The notes under the pieces are model-generated. The model was not told where the DNA came from, did no database searches, and saw nothing but the letters and a program-made list of their open reading frames with translations. From a virus: a DNA stretch of 30,192 bases. Of this stretch, positions 6,955 through 16,151 are shown piece by piece. The position numbers and the translations under genes are program-made. Within the stretch, counting starts at the first letter, position 1, and each line of letters starts with the position of its first letter. The stretch spans positions 1 to 30,192 of IMG/VR virus record IMGVR_UViG_3300025450_001518. The stretch is one strand, 5' to 3'.

Positions 6955-9363
6955 ATGGCTATTTCGTTAATACCGCTAAGTGCATTTTATGGTATTACTG
7001 TTAGTGGGTTAACAGCTAATCCATTAAGCGGTTTTACCCTAGCTACTCCTTTTACATGTGCTTTAAGTGCTCAGCCCGGTATAACTGAAGCTGCAATAAC
7101 TTCAAATTATAACATTATTTGGTGGTTCGGGGATGGTACATATAGTACAGAATATGCTCCGACCCACACTTATAACTGGCCTGGAGTTTATGAAATAAAA
7201 ATAGGTTTATATAATAATAATCCAGGAGATCTCTCTACAGGTGCAAGCCCAACATCTTCTCTTGATGTGAACGTAGATAACGCTAACTGGATACTCACCA
7301 CTCGTGCTGGTGTTAACCCTTTTACGTTTTCTACAACAGTAACAGCTAGTAATTTTATTGTAGATAAATTATACTGGTCTACCAGTGGGTGGTTATCTTC
7401 AGGTACTCCTACTTCTATACCTTCAACCAACATTTATACGTTTTACGGTTATCAATCTAATTATTCAGGTAATTCAGCTGGACCAGTACCTTTAACAATA
7501 AATTATTTTACTAGTTTACAGGACAATAATAACATTAATTTCACTTTTTATGCTGATAATTCTTTATCTCAGCCTTGGACAGAAGTACCTGATGGTCAAT
7601 TAATTAATTTACGACCAAGGTGGAGATTTACATCGGCTTCTGCAACCTCTTTAGATAATGAAGTTGTTTTATTAAACTACCAACCAATAAGCAGTACTCC
7701 GGTATTAATTGATAATAATGGACGTCCTTCATCTTCAGGAACACAAGTAGGTTTATCTGGCTCATTTAATTTTTACTATGTAGACGACTTACCTTCAATG
7801 GTTGTAAATAGTGTTTCTAGTTCTTACGTAAACCCTACTACATTATGGGTAAATTTAGACACTTTAAATATACCTAACCCGCCTGCTAGAGATTACGATT
7901 ACATAGACACTCCAGCCTATGCTAATACAGCAGTAAGCTTATCTGCTTATTATTACGTACAGAGTTTAATTCCAGACCATATAGATTTTACATTAAACGG
8001 TAAAGTACCTTTTGAAAGTACATATTGGTCCGGGGTATCTAGTAGGTTTGTAATGACAATTAACAGCCCTGTTTTAACAGGTACAAATTCTTACCTTTCA
8101 GATACTCCTTTATTAAATTATCCATTAAACATTTTAAGTGGGGCTCCTTTATTTACGATTACATTTTCTCCAAGCGGTCAAGGCAACGTACAAATATATT
8201 TTGAAACCCCTGTTAGTGGTGTAATAAACACATACAATACTTCTTACGATTTACAAACATTTGCATACACCCTTAATAGTGTAGCCTTTAACAGCGGGTT
8301 TTATATAGCAGCTTTTACACCATATGTAACTGCTGGTACTGCTGAATCCTATCTCTACAGTACAGCAATATCGGGCTTGTATTATGTAAACGATTTGACT
8401 GCAAACCCTGTATCAGGGTTCTACCCTTACACCCTTACAAATACAATAACTAGTGTAAAATACAGTCAGCATTTTTCAGGTTATAGTCCGCAATTTGACA
8501 TTGTAGATTTTAATAGTACTTATTTTGCACGTAAATTTGGAGCTGGTTTTGATTTCGGTGCTCAATTAAAATCCTACGCATTACAACCAACAATTGCTCA
8601 AAATACAGTATTTTTTAATGATTATTTATCTGCTATTGCAGGTACTAGTGCAACTAATGAAGATACGTTTGGTGGGGTGCTATACGAAAAAATAACTAAC
8701 TTTGTAGAAAACACTTCAGACCCGCTCACATCAAACGTAAATCAATTTTACTCTTTGTCAGAAATGTTAGATTTAAATCTTAATGACTTTAATTATACTA
8801 ACATACCGCCAGGGTTAGGTAAAATTTATGATTTGTATTCAGTACAACAAAGTAGAGTGTGGGGTGCACGTTCTCAAGATGCCCGTAACTTTACTTTAAG
8901 TGCTGGTTTTCCTAATTTAGGAGGAATATTAACCGAATACAATATAAGCACGACAATGGTATCTGCAGGACAAAAGATAGTGGTTAATGATATGTTTAAC
9001 TCTCAATATTACGAGTTATTAGAAGTACCTGCAATTACATCGTATGCATCTATAACAGCCCGCAATCTGCAAAACTTTTTACCAACAACCGCTTATCCTT
9101 TATCTTCTTATCCTTTAACAACATATCCGTTAAGTGCGTTTTATGGTTGGGGATTAAAGACGCCAGTACAATACAATTATCGTTTCTTTGTATATAGTCC
9201 TGTTACTAATCAACAACAGGTAGCTGGGTTAGTTAACTGGGATGACCCGCTGACGACTTTATCTGAACAGGCTTCTTCCCATGCTGCTTGGGTTAACGAT
9301 GGTGGTACTTTAGAAAAAATCTTTAGTTACTATATACATAAAGGATTGGGTTTAATAAATTAA
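6955..9363 (+). CDS. Virion protein with N-terminal PKD domain, baseplate-associated (802 aa)
   Basis: A PKD-type Ig-like domain lies at about residues 50-90, with the characteristic W-W-F-G-D-G-T and HTYNWPGVYEI signatures. The rest is Ser/Thr/Asn/Tyr-rich and beta-like, with a short YPLSSYPLTTYPLS repeat near residue 715. There is no signal peptide or membrane helix. It sits directly after the gp25/gp6 pair, where T4-type phages place further wedge proteins, and four bases before the next gene. Inference: a peripheral baseplate component or fibre attachment protein. I cannot match it to gp7, gp8 or gp53 from sequence alone. PKD domains in phage virions are often linked to weak polysaccharide binding. 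Confidence 0.75.
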   Translation: MAISLIPLSAFYGITVSGLTANPLSGFTLATPFTCALSAQPGITEAAITSNYNIIWWFGDGTYSTEYAPTHTYNWPGVYEIKIGLYNNNPGDLSTGASPTSSLDVNVDNANWILTTRAGVNPFTFSTTVTASNFIVDKLYWSTSGWLSSGTPTSIPSTNIYTFYGYQSNYSGNSAGPVPLTINYFTSLQDNNNINFTFYADNSLSQPWTEVPDGQLINLRPRWRFTSASATSLDNEVVLLNYQPISSTPVLIDNNGRPSSSGTQVGLSGSFNFYYVDDLPSMVVNSVSSSYVNPTTLWVNLDTLNIPNPPARDYDYIDTPAYANTAVSLSAYYYVQSLIPDHIDFTLNGKVPFESTYWSGVSSRFVMTINSPVLTGTNSYLSDTPLLNYPLNILSGAPLFTITFSPSGQGNVQIYFETPVSGVINTYNTSYDLQTFAYTLNSVAFNSGFYIAAFTPYVTAGTAESYLYSTAISGLYYVNDLTANPVSGFYPYTLTNTITSVKYSQHFSGYSPQFDIVDFNSTYFARKFGAGFDFGAQLKSYALQPTIAQNTVFFNDYLSAIAGTSATNEDTFGGVLYEKITNFVENTSDPLTSNVNQFYSLSEMLDLNLNDFNYTNIPPGLGKIYDLYSVQQSRVWGARSQDARNFTLSAGFPNLGGILTEYNISTTMVSAGQKIVVNDMFNSQYYELLEVPAITSYASITARNLQNFLPTTAYPLSSYPLTTYPLSAFYGWGLKTPVQYNYRFFVYSPVTNQQQVAGLVNWDDPLTTLSEQASSHAAWVNDGGTLEKIFSYYIHKGLGLIN

Positions 9364-9367
9364 TAAT

Positions 9368-10369
9368 ATGCCAGTCTTTAACACAATTAACGCTTTAACA
9401 ACGTCGTCAAATACGTCAACGAATCAAGATTTGACTCAACCTTATTCTTATCAAGATTGGATTATTCGTAATAGTAGCGTTTCTCCTGTAGATCCATATG
9501 CTCAATACAATGCGTATGTACAGAACTGGTATATTAATCATGCTTTAGCCAATTCAACAGCTATTAATGCTGTACAAAATTATTATAAAGCATTTTTACA
9601 GTCTTTAGGGGTTACGGCTCGTAATAACGACGAAAAGCAATTGTTTAATAACGTAAACTTTGATGATCCTTTAAGTGTACAATCTGTTATTACTGGCTAT
9701 GCACGTAGACTTAAAGATATAGCAATTTATCTAGCTAATACTCGTAATCATTTAACTTACACTAAATTAAAATATAATTTAACAGGTACTGCTCTATCTT
9801 TAGAGCGTTTGTTTTATAATTTCCTATTAACATCATTTACTCGTAAAACAACCCCGGACGGATTAATTACCAGCTTAGTTGTTACAGATCCTAATATTTT
9901 ACAATACTTGCCATATTTGGTTACAGTAGCCCCTAAATTTAACGTACAAATACAAGAGTTATACGATACTAATGAATATTACGATTTACAATTAACAGAT
10001 GCCACTAGCGTTAGCGCAACAGTAAATATTGGTACAAATTTAACAGTTCCTGCAGATGTTTATAACGCTGGTCAATATGATATACCAACAGATTATCTAT
10101 TTTCTAATGTTATAGCATCCGTAGCAACATCAACCTCTCTTACGATGGCATCTACTTTACCAACATATTTTACTTTTATAGGCGACGGTAATACAACCAC
10201 CTTTGCCTTAAATAATATAACTTCAAGTACTTCAAGTGCTTATCAAGTTACTATTGATGGTATTGTACAGACTCCAGACAGTAGCTATACAATTAGCTCT
10301 CAAAATCAAACCATAACCTTTAGCGGGCCACCACCTGTTAATACAATTATAGTGATAGTAATACGTTAA
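9368..10369 (+). CDS. Baseplate/tail structural protein with fibre-type C-terminal beta domain (333 aa)
   Basis: The N-terminal 190 residues are mostly helical, with many Tyr and Asn and a segment around 75-125 of mixed polarity. The C-terminal 65 residues start at FIGDGNTTTFAL, continue through VTIDGIVQTPDSSYTI and end in TITFSGPPP. This is the repeated beta module often found at the ends of T4-like tail and fibre proteins (G-D-G-x-T-x-x-F ... V-x-x-x-G-x-x-Q ... Y). Place and size suggest the adaptor between baseplate and the long fibre genes that follow. The start ATG follows a TAATAAT run with no Shine-Dalgarno; the next gene starts four bases after its stop in the same context. The specific role is inferred. 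Confidence 0.7.
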   Translation: MPVFNTINALTTSSNTSTNQDLTQPYSYQDWIIRNSSVSPVDPYAQYNAYVQNWYINHALANSTAINAVQNYYKAFLQSLGVTARNNDEKQLFNNVNFDDPLSVQSVITGYARRLKDIAIYLANTRNHLTYTKLKYNLTGTALSLERLFYNFLLTSFTRKTTPDGLITSLVVTDPNILQYLPYLVTVAPKFNVQIQELYDTNEYYDLQLTDATSVSATVNIGTNLTVPADVYNAGQYDIPTDYLFSNVIASVATSTSLTMASTLPTYFTFIGDGNTTTFALNNITSSTSSAYQVTIDGIVQTPDSSYTISSQNQTITFSGPPPVNTIIVIVIR

Positions 10370-10373
10370 TAAT

Positions 10374-12254
10374 ATGGCATTAGTAAAAGTAGATACATCA
10401 ATGTTAGTTAATAGCGCTGGTACCAGTGGTTACTCTGGTAAGAGTGGTTTTAGTGGTACCTACTCCGGTTACAGTGGTTATTCTGGCCCGGCAGGAGCAA
10501 ATGGTAGTAATGGAAACTCAGGTTGGTCTGGTTATTCTGGTAGATCAGGTATATCGGGTTGGTCTGGTTATTCTGGCTCGGGTACTTCTGGTTATTCTGG
10601 TACGTCAGGTTGGTCTGGATATAGTGGTTACTCTAGCTATTCCGGTTACAGCGGTTATTCAAGCTATTCTGGATATAGTGGTTATTCAAGCTATTCTGGA
10701 TATAGTGGTTACTCTAGTTACTCCGGTTATAGTGGCCCTAGCGGTTATTCAGGCTTTAGCGGACAAGTTGGAGCATCTGTTTATGGTAGAACATATTTTT
10801 TACAAGAGGTTAACAGCGATCAAAACCCTGCTTTATATGAAGTAATGGCTTTACAGCCAGGCGGTGGTGGCTCGACAATTAATGATGATTATGCTATAAT
10901 TACTTCTAGCGCCGGGGTGACTGCATTTGGTTGGTACCTAACACCAATTGGAGAACCGGGAGTGACAGAGATACCCGCTGGTTTGTGGGATGTTGAATTT
11001 TATCGTTATGTGCTGGGTGGTTCAGCAAATTTTGTATTTAGCATATATACATATTCAATGACCACTAGTTCTACTGGTACTTTTATTTTAAGTGCCGATA
11101 GTGGGGCAGTGAATGATACTACTTCTACGTATCAAAAAGTTTCTTACGCCACATCAAGTATTACTACTCTATCTTCTACTGACAGAATACTATTACAGGT
11201 TTCTGCTTATACGTCAAGCGTTTCACCAATTACAGCTGCCTATCAGTATAATGGTAGTTCAGTGTTTACAGTGGTACGTACACCTATAGGGCAAGGTGTT
11301 TCTGGGGCGTCCGGTTATTCAGGTATAGGTACATCCGGGTATAGTGGTATTTCAGGATTTAGTGGTTCAGGTGTTTCTGGTTACTCTGGTAAATCTGGGT
11401 ATTCAGGTATAGGTACATCTGGGTATAGTGGTATTAGTGGTTATTCTGGATGGAGCGGCATTTCAGGATTTAGTGGTTACTCCGGTTATAGCGGTATCTC
11501 TGGTTATAGCGGTATTTCTGGGTATTCCGGTTATAGTGGCATTTCTGGCTATAGCGGTATTTCAGGTTTTTCAGGTTATAGTGGACTCCCTGGTGCTTAT
11601 GCTGCTAGTGGTATTTCTGGGTATTCCGGTTATAGTGGTATTTCAGGGTATTCAGGTCAAGGAACTTCTGGTTACTCTGGTATATCGGGGTATAGCGGGT
11701 TTGGTGGTAATACAATACAAACCATTACTTTCTCAAATTCCTTTTCTGCCGGTCAAGTAGTTGCAAGAGCTTCTGGTGGTGGTAGTTATGTATTAGCAGA
11801 AGCAGATACTTCTTCCGATGCTGAAGCACTTGGCATTGTACAGTCTTCTACAGGTAGCACATTTACTATAGTATATCATGGTTATATTTCAGGTTTATCC
11901 GGTTTAACAGATGGTGCAGTCTACTTCTTATCGCCCACAAGTACAGGTACTCTAACATCTACAGCACCTGTAACAGTGGGGCAAGTTTCCAAACCAATGT
12001 TAGTAGCTACAAGTACAACTACCGGGGTGGTTGTAAACATGAGAGGTATAACAATAGCTTCTTCTTATGGTAGTATGTCGTTACAAAATGCAAACAATGT
12101 TAATATTACCGGCGGGGCAATAACTGGGGTAACATTGAGTGCTTCTAATATACTATTAAACAGTTCATTTGTAAACACTCCAGTTACCAATAACGGATAT
12201 ATTACAATACAAGATTCTTCTGGAAGTACTTATAAATTAATGGTTGGTAGTTAA
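10374..12254 (+). CDS. Tail-fibre-like protein with Gly-X-Ser repeat stalks (626 aa)
   Basis: Two long blocks of Gly-X-Ser triplets (X mostly Tyr, also Ile, Phe, Trp, Thr) at about residues 16-131 and 306-445 flank a beta-rich domain (132-305). A C-terminal domain (446-626) contains FSAGQVVARASGG, ALGIVQSS, YFLSPTSTG and VSKPMLVATSTTTG, a module common in marine phage fibres. Repeats of this kind are usually annotated as collagen-like, but proline is almost absent and the first block replaces Gly by Ser at regular points, so a true collagen helix is doubtful. Alternatives are a polyglycine-II or silk-like stalk. It starts the fibre/adhesin run, after the baseplate genes, and is likely a trimeric fibre. 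Confidence 0.8.
   Translation: MALVKVDTSMLVNSAGTSGYSGKSGFSGTYSGYSGYSGPAGANGSNGNSGWSGYSGRSGISGWSGYSGSGTSGYSGTSGWSGYSGYSSYSGYSGYSSYSGYSGYSSYSGYSGYSSYSGYSGPSGYSGFSGQVGASVYGRTYFLQEVNSDQNPALYEVMALQPGGGGSTINDDYAIITSSAGVTAFGWYLTPIGEPGVTEIPAGLWDVEFYRYVLGGSANFVFSIYTYSMTTSSTGTFILSADSGAVNDTTSTYQKVSYATSSITTLSSTDRILLQVSAYTSSVSPITAAYQYNGSSVFTVVRTPIGQGVSGASGYSGIGTSGYSGISGFSGSGVSGYSGKSGYSGIGTSGYSGISGYSGWSGISGFSGYSGYSGISGYSGISGYSGYSGISGYSGISGFSGYSGLPGAYAASGISGYSGYSGISGYSGQGTSGYSGISGYSGFGGNTIQTITFSNSFSAGQVVARASGGGSYVLAEADTSSDAEALGIVQSSTGSTFTIVYHGYISGLSGLTDGAVYFLSPTSTGTLTSTAPVTVGQVSKPMLVATSTTTGVVVNMRGITIASSYGSMSLQNANNVNITGGAITGVTLSASNILLNSSFVNTPVTNNGYITIQDSSGSTYKLMVGS
10419..10766 (+). repeat. Gly-X-Ser triplet repeat block 1
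   Basis: Codons 16-131 of the fibre gene encode Gly-X-Ser triplets, mainly GYS, with a short GPAGANGSNG break. The DNA copies are synonymous variants: serine uses both TCN and AGY codons, and Tyr and Gly codons vary too. Confidence 0.9.
10626..10733 (+). repeat. Four tandem 27-bp units encoding GYSSYSGYS
   Basis: Units at 10626-10652, 10653-10679, 10680-10706 and 10707-10733 all encode GYSSYSGYS. The two middle units are identical in DNA; the outer two are synonymous variants. The pattern indicates recent duplication of one 27-bp unit within an older array. Confidence 0.9.
11289..11708 (+). repeat. Gly-X-Ser triplet repeat block 2
   Basis: Codons 306-445 of the same fibre gene. Here the units are dominated by GYSGIS and GISGYS pairs with occasional GFS, GWS and GTS, and Gly at every third residue is better kept than in block 1 (short breaks such as GLPGAYAASG occur). 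Confidence 0.9.
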
Positions 12255-12263
12255 TGCACCGGT

Positions 12264-12271
12264 TATAAATA
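12264..12271 (+). promoter_or_regulatory. T4-late-promoter-type element TATAAATA
   Basis: An exact match to the T4 late -10 element, 9 bases before the ATG at 12281 in a 26-bp gap between two tail genes. A T4-type late start about 6-7 bases downstream would leave only a few leader bases. Function is inferred from position and exact match. Confidence 0.5.
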
Positions 12272-12280
12272 TTATCATTA

Positions 12281-13780
12281 ATGGATACCGGTAATACAGT
12301 TGTAGATAGTTTTGCTACACAAGACCAAATAAATTCTGATTTAAATACTTTATCTCAGAAGTATTTAGGTAATAGCGAGTATCTACTTTCTAGTACAAGT
12401 ACTGGACTGATTTCTTCTAGCGTTATACCTATTGCTCCTTTTGCTAATTTAACAAACAGGTATTACCCTACAGTTGCACTTGCACCCCAATTAAACGAGA
12501 ACATTGTTACGAGCGATCAACTTGGTGGTTATTTTGTACCGAGTAATCTTGGTGCGTCAATCTATTTAACTAAAAATATAATATATAGTATTGACTCCAC
12601 TCAAGTAGCTATAGGTACAGGTTACAGATATATTGATCCAACACGTTTTAATAAAGGCTTTACGATAGGTAGTAGCAATCTTGATTCTAAAGTAGTAACT
12701 CATAACACCAATACCAACTGGATGAAAGCTATAGGTATATCAAACCTATATGACGGTACAGTTGTTAATACAGACACATTTCAAAAATTTGTTCCGTATC
12801 AGTCTTTTTATGAAACCACAAAATCTAGTAACAACGGTATAGTTACTGCAGAATATGATTTTGAATTTTGGGAAGGCCCTTATAAAAATATATGGAACCA
12901 AAATAATGGTGCTAACAGTTTAGATGAGTTTAATTACTTTAATTTAAATCAAAGAATAACCAATTTGGTGTTTACCCCAGGAAGAGAGCTTTACTCTTGG
13001 TGTACAGATGTGTTTGGTAATCAATACGGTTTATATAAACCGTTTACAAGACCATACAGTATGTATTCCATGGTTACTGCTACTGGAGCTTTGTGGACAA
13101 AAACAGTTGATGGTACTATTAACATAGGGCCATCTGCTTTAAATTTAATATATAATAACTACATATATGATAGTACAATTTATAGTCAATTAACTGCAAA
13201 CAATATTGTAAACTTTGAAGTGTTTTATGATACGTTAGTTATACAGCTTTCTAGTACTATATTGTACGAAAAGGTTACATTTGATTATAATACCTACACA
13301 ATACAAAAATCCCTACAAAACTATTTACCATTATCTGCCGGGTCTACAGCAAGTAATGCCATATTAACTAATTATTTTAATAGTAGTATAGGTAATCTTT
13401 CTCCTAATGCTGTAACTTATTATGGTGGTAATTGGTATGATGATATAAACAATAATATCACCATTTGTACGTTGGTTTCAAGCACTATAACAGGAGGCTC
13501 TACATCTATTATAGGTAACAACGGCCTTTCTAGTGTAGTTGTACCTGTATTGTATCGACTTGATCTTAACAATCCGAAAGATAGAACTAGAATTTATCCA
13601 ACAAACACTACCGACCCTAACGTATTTAAAGAGTATGTTTACCCACTAGGTACGGTAAGTTATATGGAAGCCCCTGTATTTTGTTATAACGAGGATACTC
13701 AAACTTACGTTATTACATTTATTAGTTTTCCATATCAAACTCAAAAATTAAACCTTATTACCTATAAAGTACAATATTAA
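12281..13780 (+). CDS. Virion structural protein of unknown function (499 aa)
   Basis: I do not recognise a family. The protein is rich in Asn, Thr, Tyr and Ser with low Lys/Glu, the composition of the neighbouring beta-structured tail proteins. There is no signal peptide, membrane helix or low-complexity stalk. The N-terminus (1-60) is helix-like, with a [11 protein letters not shown] segment that could trimerise or dock; the rest looks like repeated beta strands, including LVFTPGREL and YILQ-like elements similar in style to the last large gene of the region. It follows an exact TATAAATA element, so it may head its own late transcript. The next gene starts at its final stop base (TAATG). 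Fibre or fibre-attachment protein is the likely role. Confidence 0.65.
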   Translation: MDTGNTVVDSFATQDQINSDLNTLSQKYLGNSEYLLSSTSTGLISSSVIPIAPFANLTNRYYPTVALAPQLNENIVTSDQLGGYFVPSNLGASIYLTKNIIYSIDSTQVAIGTGYRYIDPTRFNKGFTIGSSNLDSKVVTHNTNTNWMKAIGISNLYDGTVVNTDTFQKFVPYQSFYETTKSSNNGIVTAEYDFEFWEGPYKNIWNQNNGANSLDEFNYFNLNQRITNLVFTPGRELYSWCTDVFGNQYGLYKPFTRPYSMYSMVTATGALWTKTVDGTINIGPSALNLIYNNYIYDSTIYSQLTANNIVNFEVFYDTLVIQLSSTILYEKVTFDYNTYTIQKSLQNYLPLSAGSTASNAILTNYFNSSIGNLSPNAVTYYGGNWYDDINNNITICTLVSSTITGGSTSIIGNNGLSSVVVPVLYRLDLNNPKDRTRIYPTNTTDPNVFKEYVYPLGTVSYMEAPVFCYNEDTQTYVITFISFPYQTQKLNLITYKVQY

Positions 13781-15552
13781 TGTCTGTATTAGCATATAAT
13801 TTTCCGCAGCCAGATCAGGCCTCTCCATTGGTAACTTTAACAGGTTACTCTCCACTTACTGTTGTGTTTCAACCAAGCGCGATTAATTTTGGTAATGACA
13901 CTGTTGGAAGAATTACATATATATTATCAGCTTTTAACTTTCAAAAGGTTATAACGCGTAACTACACGTATAGTAGTTTACAAGACGCTCTTACAGGTGC
14001 AACTGCTGGTATTGATAGTAGAAGTAATTTCGTTTGGACATTTTATAATACAGCAAGTGGTACTTCTGTAACATCTGTAGTTGTATCGGCTACAATGTTT
14101 CCAAGTCTTACAGCTTATACATATAATCTATTAGTAGAAGCAGATTCTACATGGTTAACATATAACCCTATCGCTACAACACCTCAGGCTCCTGCTTCTT
14201 TTGATTCTGTTCATTTATTAAAAAATAGAGCATGGGGTACTAACAATAAGCAAATTATTGTTGCTGAAGGGTTATCTAACTATACAAATCAAGCATTTTT
14301 CTTTAACACTCAAGATCAAGCTGGTGTAGTAAATTATATTCCGTTATCTCCAAATATATCTCTTACTCCAACTCCGTCCATCACCCCTACTCTTACCCCT
14401 TCTTTAACACCTACAACTACACCGACTTTAACGCCAACTGCTACCCCGACTCATACCCCAACAGTAACACCTACATTTACGTCTACTCCAACGGTAACAC
14501 CTACTTCTACTCATACCCCTTCAGTTACTGTAACACCTTCAGTTACGAACACCCCAGCAGTAACGCCTACTATAAGTTTAACACCAGGTGCAACACCTAC
14601 AGTTACCCCGACCGTTACTTTCACTTCTACTCCAACGGTAACACCTACATATACACCTACAGTAACACCTACTATATCGTTAACACCTTCAGTAACATAT
14701 ACTCCTACATTAACCCCTACGAACAGCGTAACACCGGTTTCTACACCGCCTGCTTCTCCGACATCTACTCCAACACCTACACCACCGCCTTCTCAAACAG
14801 CTACTGCTACACCTACCCCTACTTTAACAGTAACACCAACCGGTACACCGGCCTCTACTCCTACTTCTACTCCGACTTCAACACCGCCAAGCACTCCTCC
14901 ATCAACACCTTCGCAAACACCTACTCAAACCCCTGGTTCTTCTGTAACGCCTTCTCATACACCACCAAGTACGCCGCCTAACACTCCTGCTTCAACACCG
15001 ACATCTACACCTACAAGAACACCTCCAAGTACCCCAGCTTCAACACCGACATCTACACCTACTTCTACCCCAGCAAGTACTCCAACTTCAACCCCAACTC
15101 CAACACCGGTACCTTCTAATACCCCAGCTTCTACACCACCTAACACACCACCTAGCACTCCTGATCCTACCCCAACCCCAGCTTCTACAACAACACCTAC
15201 TCCGTCCCCTGTATCCTTAACAGTTACAATGAGTACCGGGGATGCTATTGGTTCTTGTACTAACACTAATGAATGTACCGCAAGTACATCTAACTCTGTA
15301 AGCGTAGGAGGTGGTTCAGGTTCTTACACTTATAGTTGGTCTATAGACAACGGCAATATTAATATAGTTTCTCCTTCAAGTAGTTCTACAAGCTTTACTG
15401 CAGCAGTATTCTGTTGGGAATGCGGTGATACAGTACAGTATGGCACTGCTAGATGCGACGTTTACGATACAGTCTATGGTGTAACTGGAAGTGCTACATG
15501 TTCAGTGAACCTAGAAAACACTCGTACATATGGTAGTTGTACATGTTTATAA
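13780..15552 (+). CDS. Adhesin with Pro-Thr-rich stalk and Cys-rich C-terminal domain (590 aa)
   Basis: Three parts are visible. Residues 1-190 form a beta-rich N-terminal domain. Residues about 191-477 are an almost pure Pro/Thr/Ser stalk ([14 protein letters not shown]-like). Residues 478-590 form an Ig-like domain with a [14 protein letters not shown] turn and eight cysteines, which could form four disulphides outside the cell. The mucin-like stalk probably acts as an extended rod holding the C-terminal domain away from the virion, where it could bind a host surface ligand. Coupled by TAATG to the preceding gene. The disulphides and ligand role are inference. The reverse strand of the stalk is open by codon composition only and is not a gene. 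Confidence 0.75.
   Translation: MSVLAYNFPQPDQASPLVTLTGYSPLTVVFQPSAINFGNDTVGRITYILSAFNFQKVITRNYTYSSLQDALTGATAGIDSRSNFVWTFYNTASGTSVTSVVVSATMFPSLTAYTYNLLVEADSTWLTYNPIATTPQAPASFDSVHLLKNRAWGTNNKQIIVAEGLSNYTNQAFFFNTQDQAGVVNYIPLSPNISLTPTPSITPTLTPSLTPTTTPTLTPTATPTHTPTVTPTFTSTPTVTPTSTHTPSVTVTPSVTNTPAVTPTISLTPGATPTVTPTVTFTSTPTVTPTYTPTVTPTISLTPSVTYTPTLTPTNSVTPVSTPPASPTSTPTPTPPPSQTATATPTPTLTVTPTGTPASTPTSTPTSTPPSTPPSTPSQTPTQTPGSSVTPSHTPPSTPPNTPASTPTSTPTRTPPSTPASTPTSTPTSTPASTPTSTPTPTPVPSNTPASTPPNTPPSTPDPTPTPASTTTPTPSPVSLTVTMSTGDAIGSCTNTNECTASTSNSVSVGGGSGSYTYSWSIDNGNINIVSPSSSSTSFTAAVFCWECGDTVQYGTARCDVYDTVYGVTGSATCSVNLENTRTYGSCTCL
14350..15210 (+). repeat. Pro-Thr-rich low-complexity stalk, DNA repeat-rich
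   Basis: About 287 codons of ACN and CCN with TCN. Short DNA words recur throughout, such as variants of tctacaccgacatctacacc. It is similar in composition to 16445-16666 and 23513-24031. Confidence 0.9.
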
Positions 15553-15578
15553 TAACGCTAACCTAGTAAATAATATAT

Positions 15579-16151
15579 ATGGCAAATCCACAAATTAGAA
15601 TTATCCAGTTACCTTTAACGAATACAGCTGTTATTCAAGGTACGAACATAGACTATTTGCCGATTGAAAGCAGTAATGCTGGTGGTCGTAGAATATCTGT
15701 TAACGACTTCTTTAACAATGTCGGCTCTAACTATTTTTATCCAGTAGTTTCCAATTTTTCTGGTAATGCGCGGGATATAGTTACATTTACAACTGGTGGT
15801 TCCGGATTCCAAGATAATCCTGGTACACAAATTGATGGTAATGCTATTATATATGCTACAGGCTTTCAATCTCAGTCTTCTGAAAGATATAAAACAAATA
15901 TTAGACCTTTAGAATACTCTTTAGCATGTGTACAACAGTTACAATCTGTAAGGTTTGATTGGATTGAAAAACCTATTACTAATGATATTGGTTTAATAGC
16001 AGAACAAGTTAATTTAATTATACCTGAAGCTGTAGGTAAAGGACCTGTAGGGGAATGTGAATCTATAGATTATAGTAAGTTAGTACCAGTTTTAATCAAC
16101 GCAATTAAAGAACTAACTCTAAGAGTACAAGCTCTTGAAGCTAAATCCTAA
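15579..16151 (+). CDS. Small tail protein with C-terminal S74 intramolecular chaperone/autoprotease domain (190 aa)
   Basis: The C-terminal half matches the peptidase S74 (endosialidase chaperone) family: the S-S-E-R-Y-K-T-N-I motif with a Ser100/Lys105 dyad at the expected S-x-x-R-x-K spacing, then FDWIEK, DIGLIAEQV, IPEAV and a terminal coiled-coil helix LVPVLINAIKELTLRVQALE. These domains trimerise a fibre, help it fold, then cut themselves off before the Ser. Unusually, only about 99 residues precede the cleavage site, so the mature product would be a very short spike or tip rather than a long fibre. The N-terminus (IRIIQLPLTNT) looks like an attachment segment. Coupled to the next gene by TAATG. 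A weak late-promoter-like AGTAAATA sits 6 bases upstream of the start. Confidence 0.85.
   Translation: MANPQIRIIQLPLTNTAVIQGTNIDYLPIESSNAGGRRISVNDFFNNVGSNYFYPVVSNFSGNARDIVTFTTGGSGFQDNPGTQIDGNAIIYATGFQSQSSERYKTNIRPLEYSLACVQQLQSVRFDWIEKPITNDIGLIAEQVNLIIPEAVGKGPVGECESIDYSKLVPVLINAIKELTLRVQALEAKS

Noticed and set aside
10419-11708. CRISPR-like regular repeats
   Set aside because: Repeats are coding, in frame, of 9-27 bp units and have no unique spacers or leader.
10426-11760. Open frames inside the Gly-X-Ser fibre gene in another plus frame
   Set aside because: Shadows of the repeat in a shifted frame; the products are Val/Ile/Leu-rich nonsense.
14955-15266. Open reading frame on the minus strand, Gly/Val-rich
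   Set aside because: It is the reverse complement of Pro-Thr codons in the adhesin stalk; a Gly-Val repeat is forced by composition and it has no start context. The same applies to 23491-23757.
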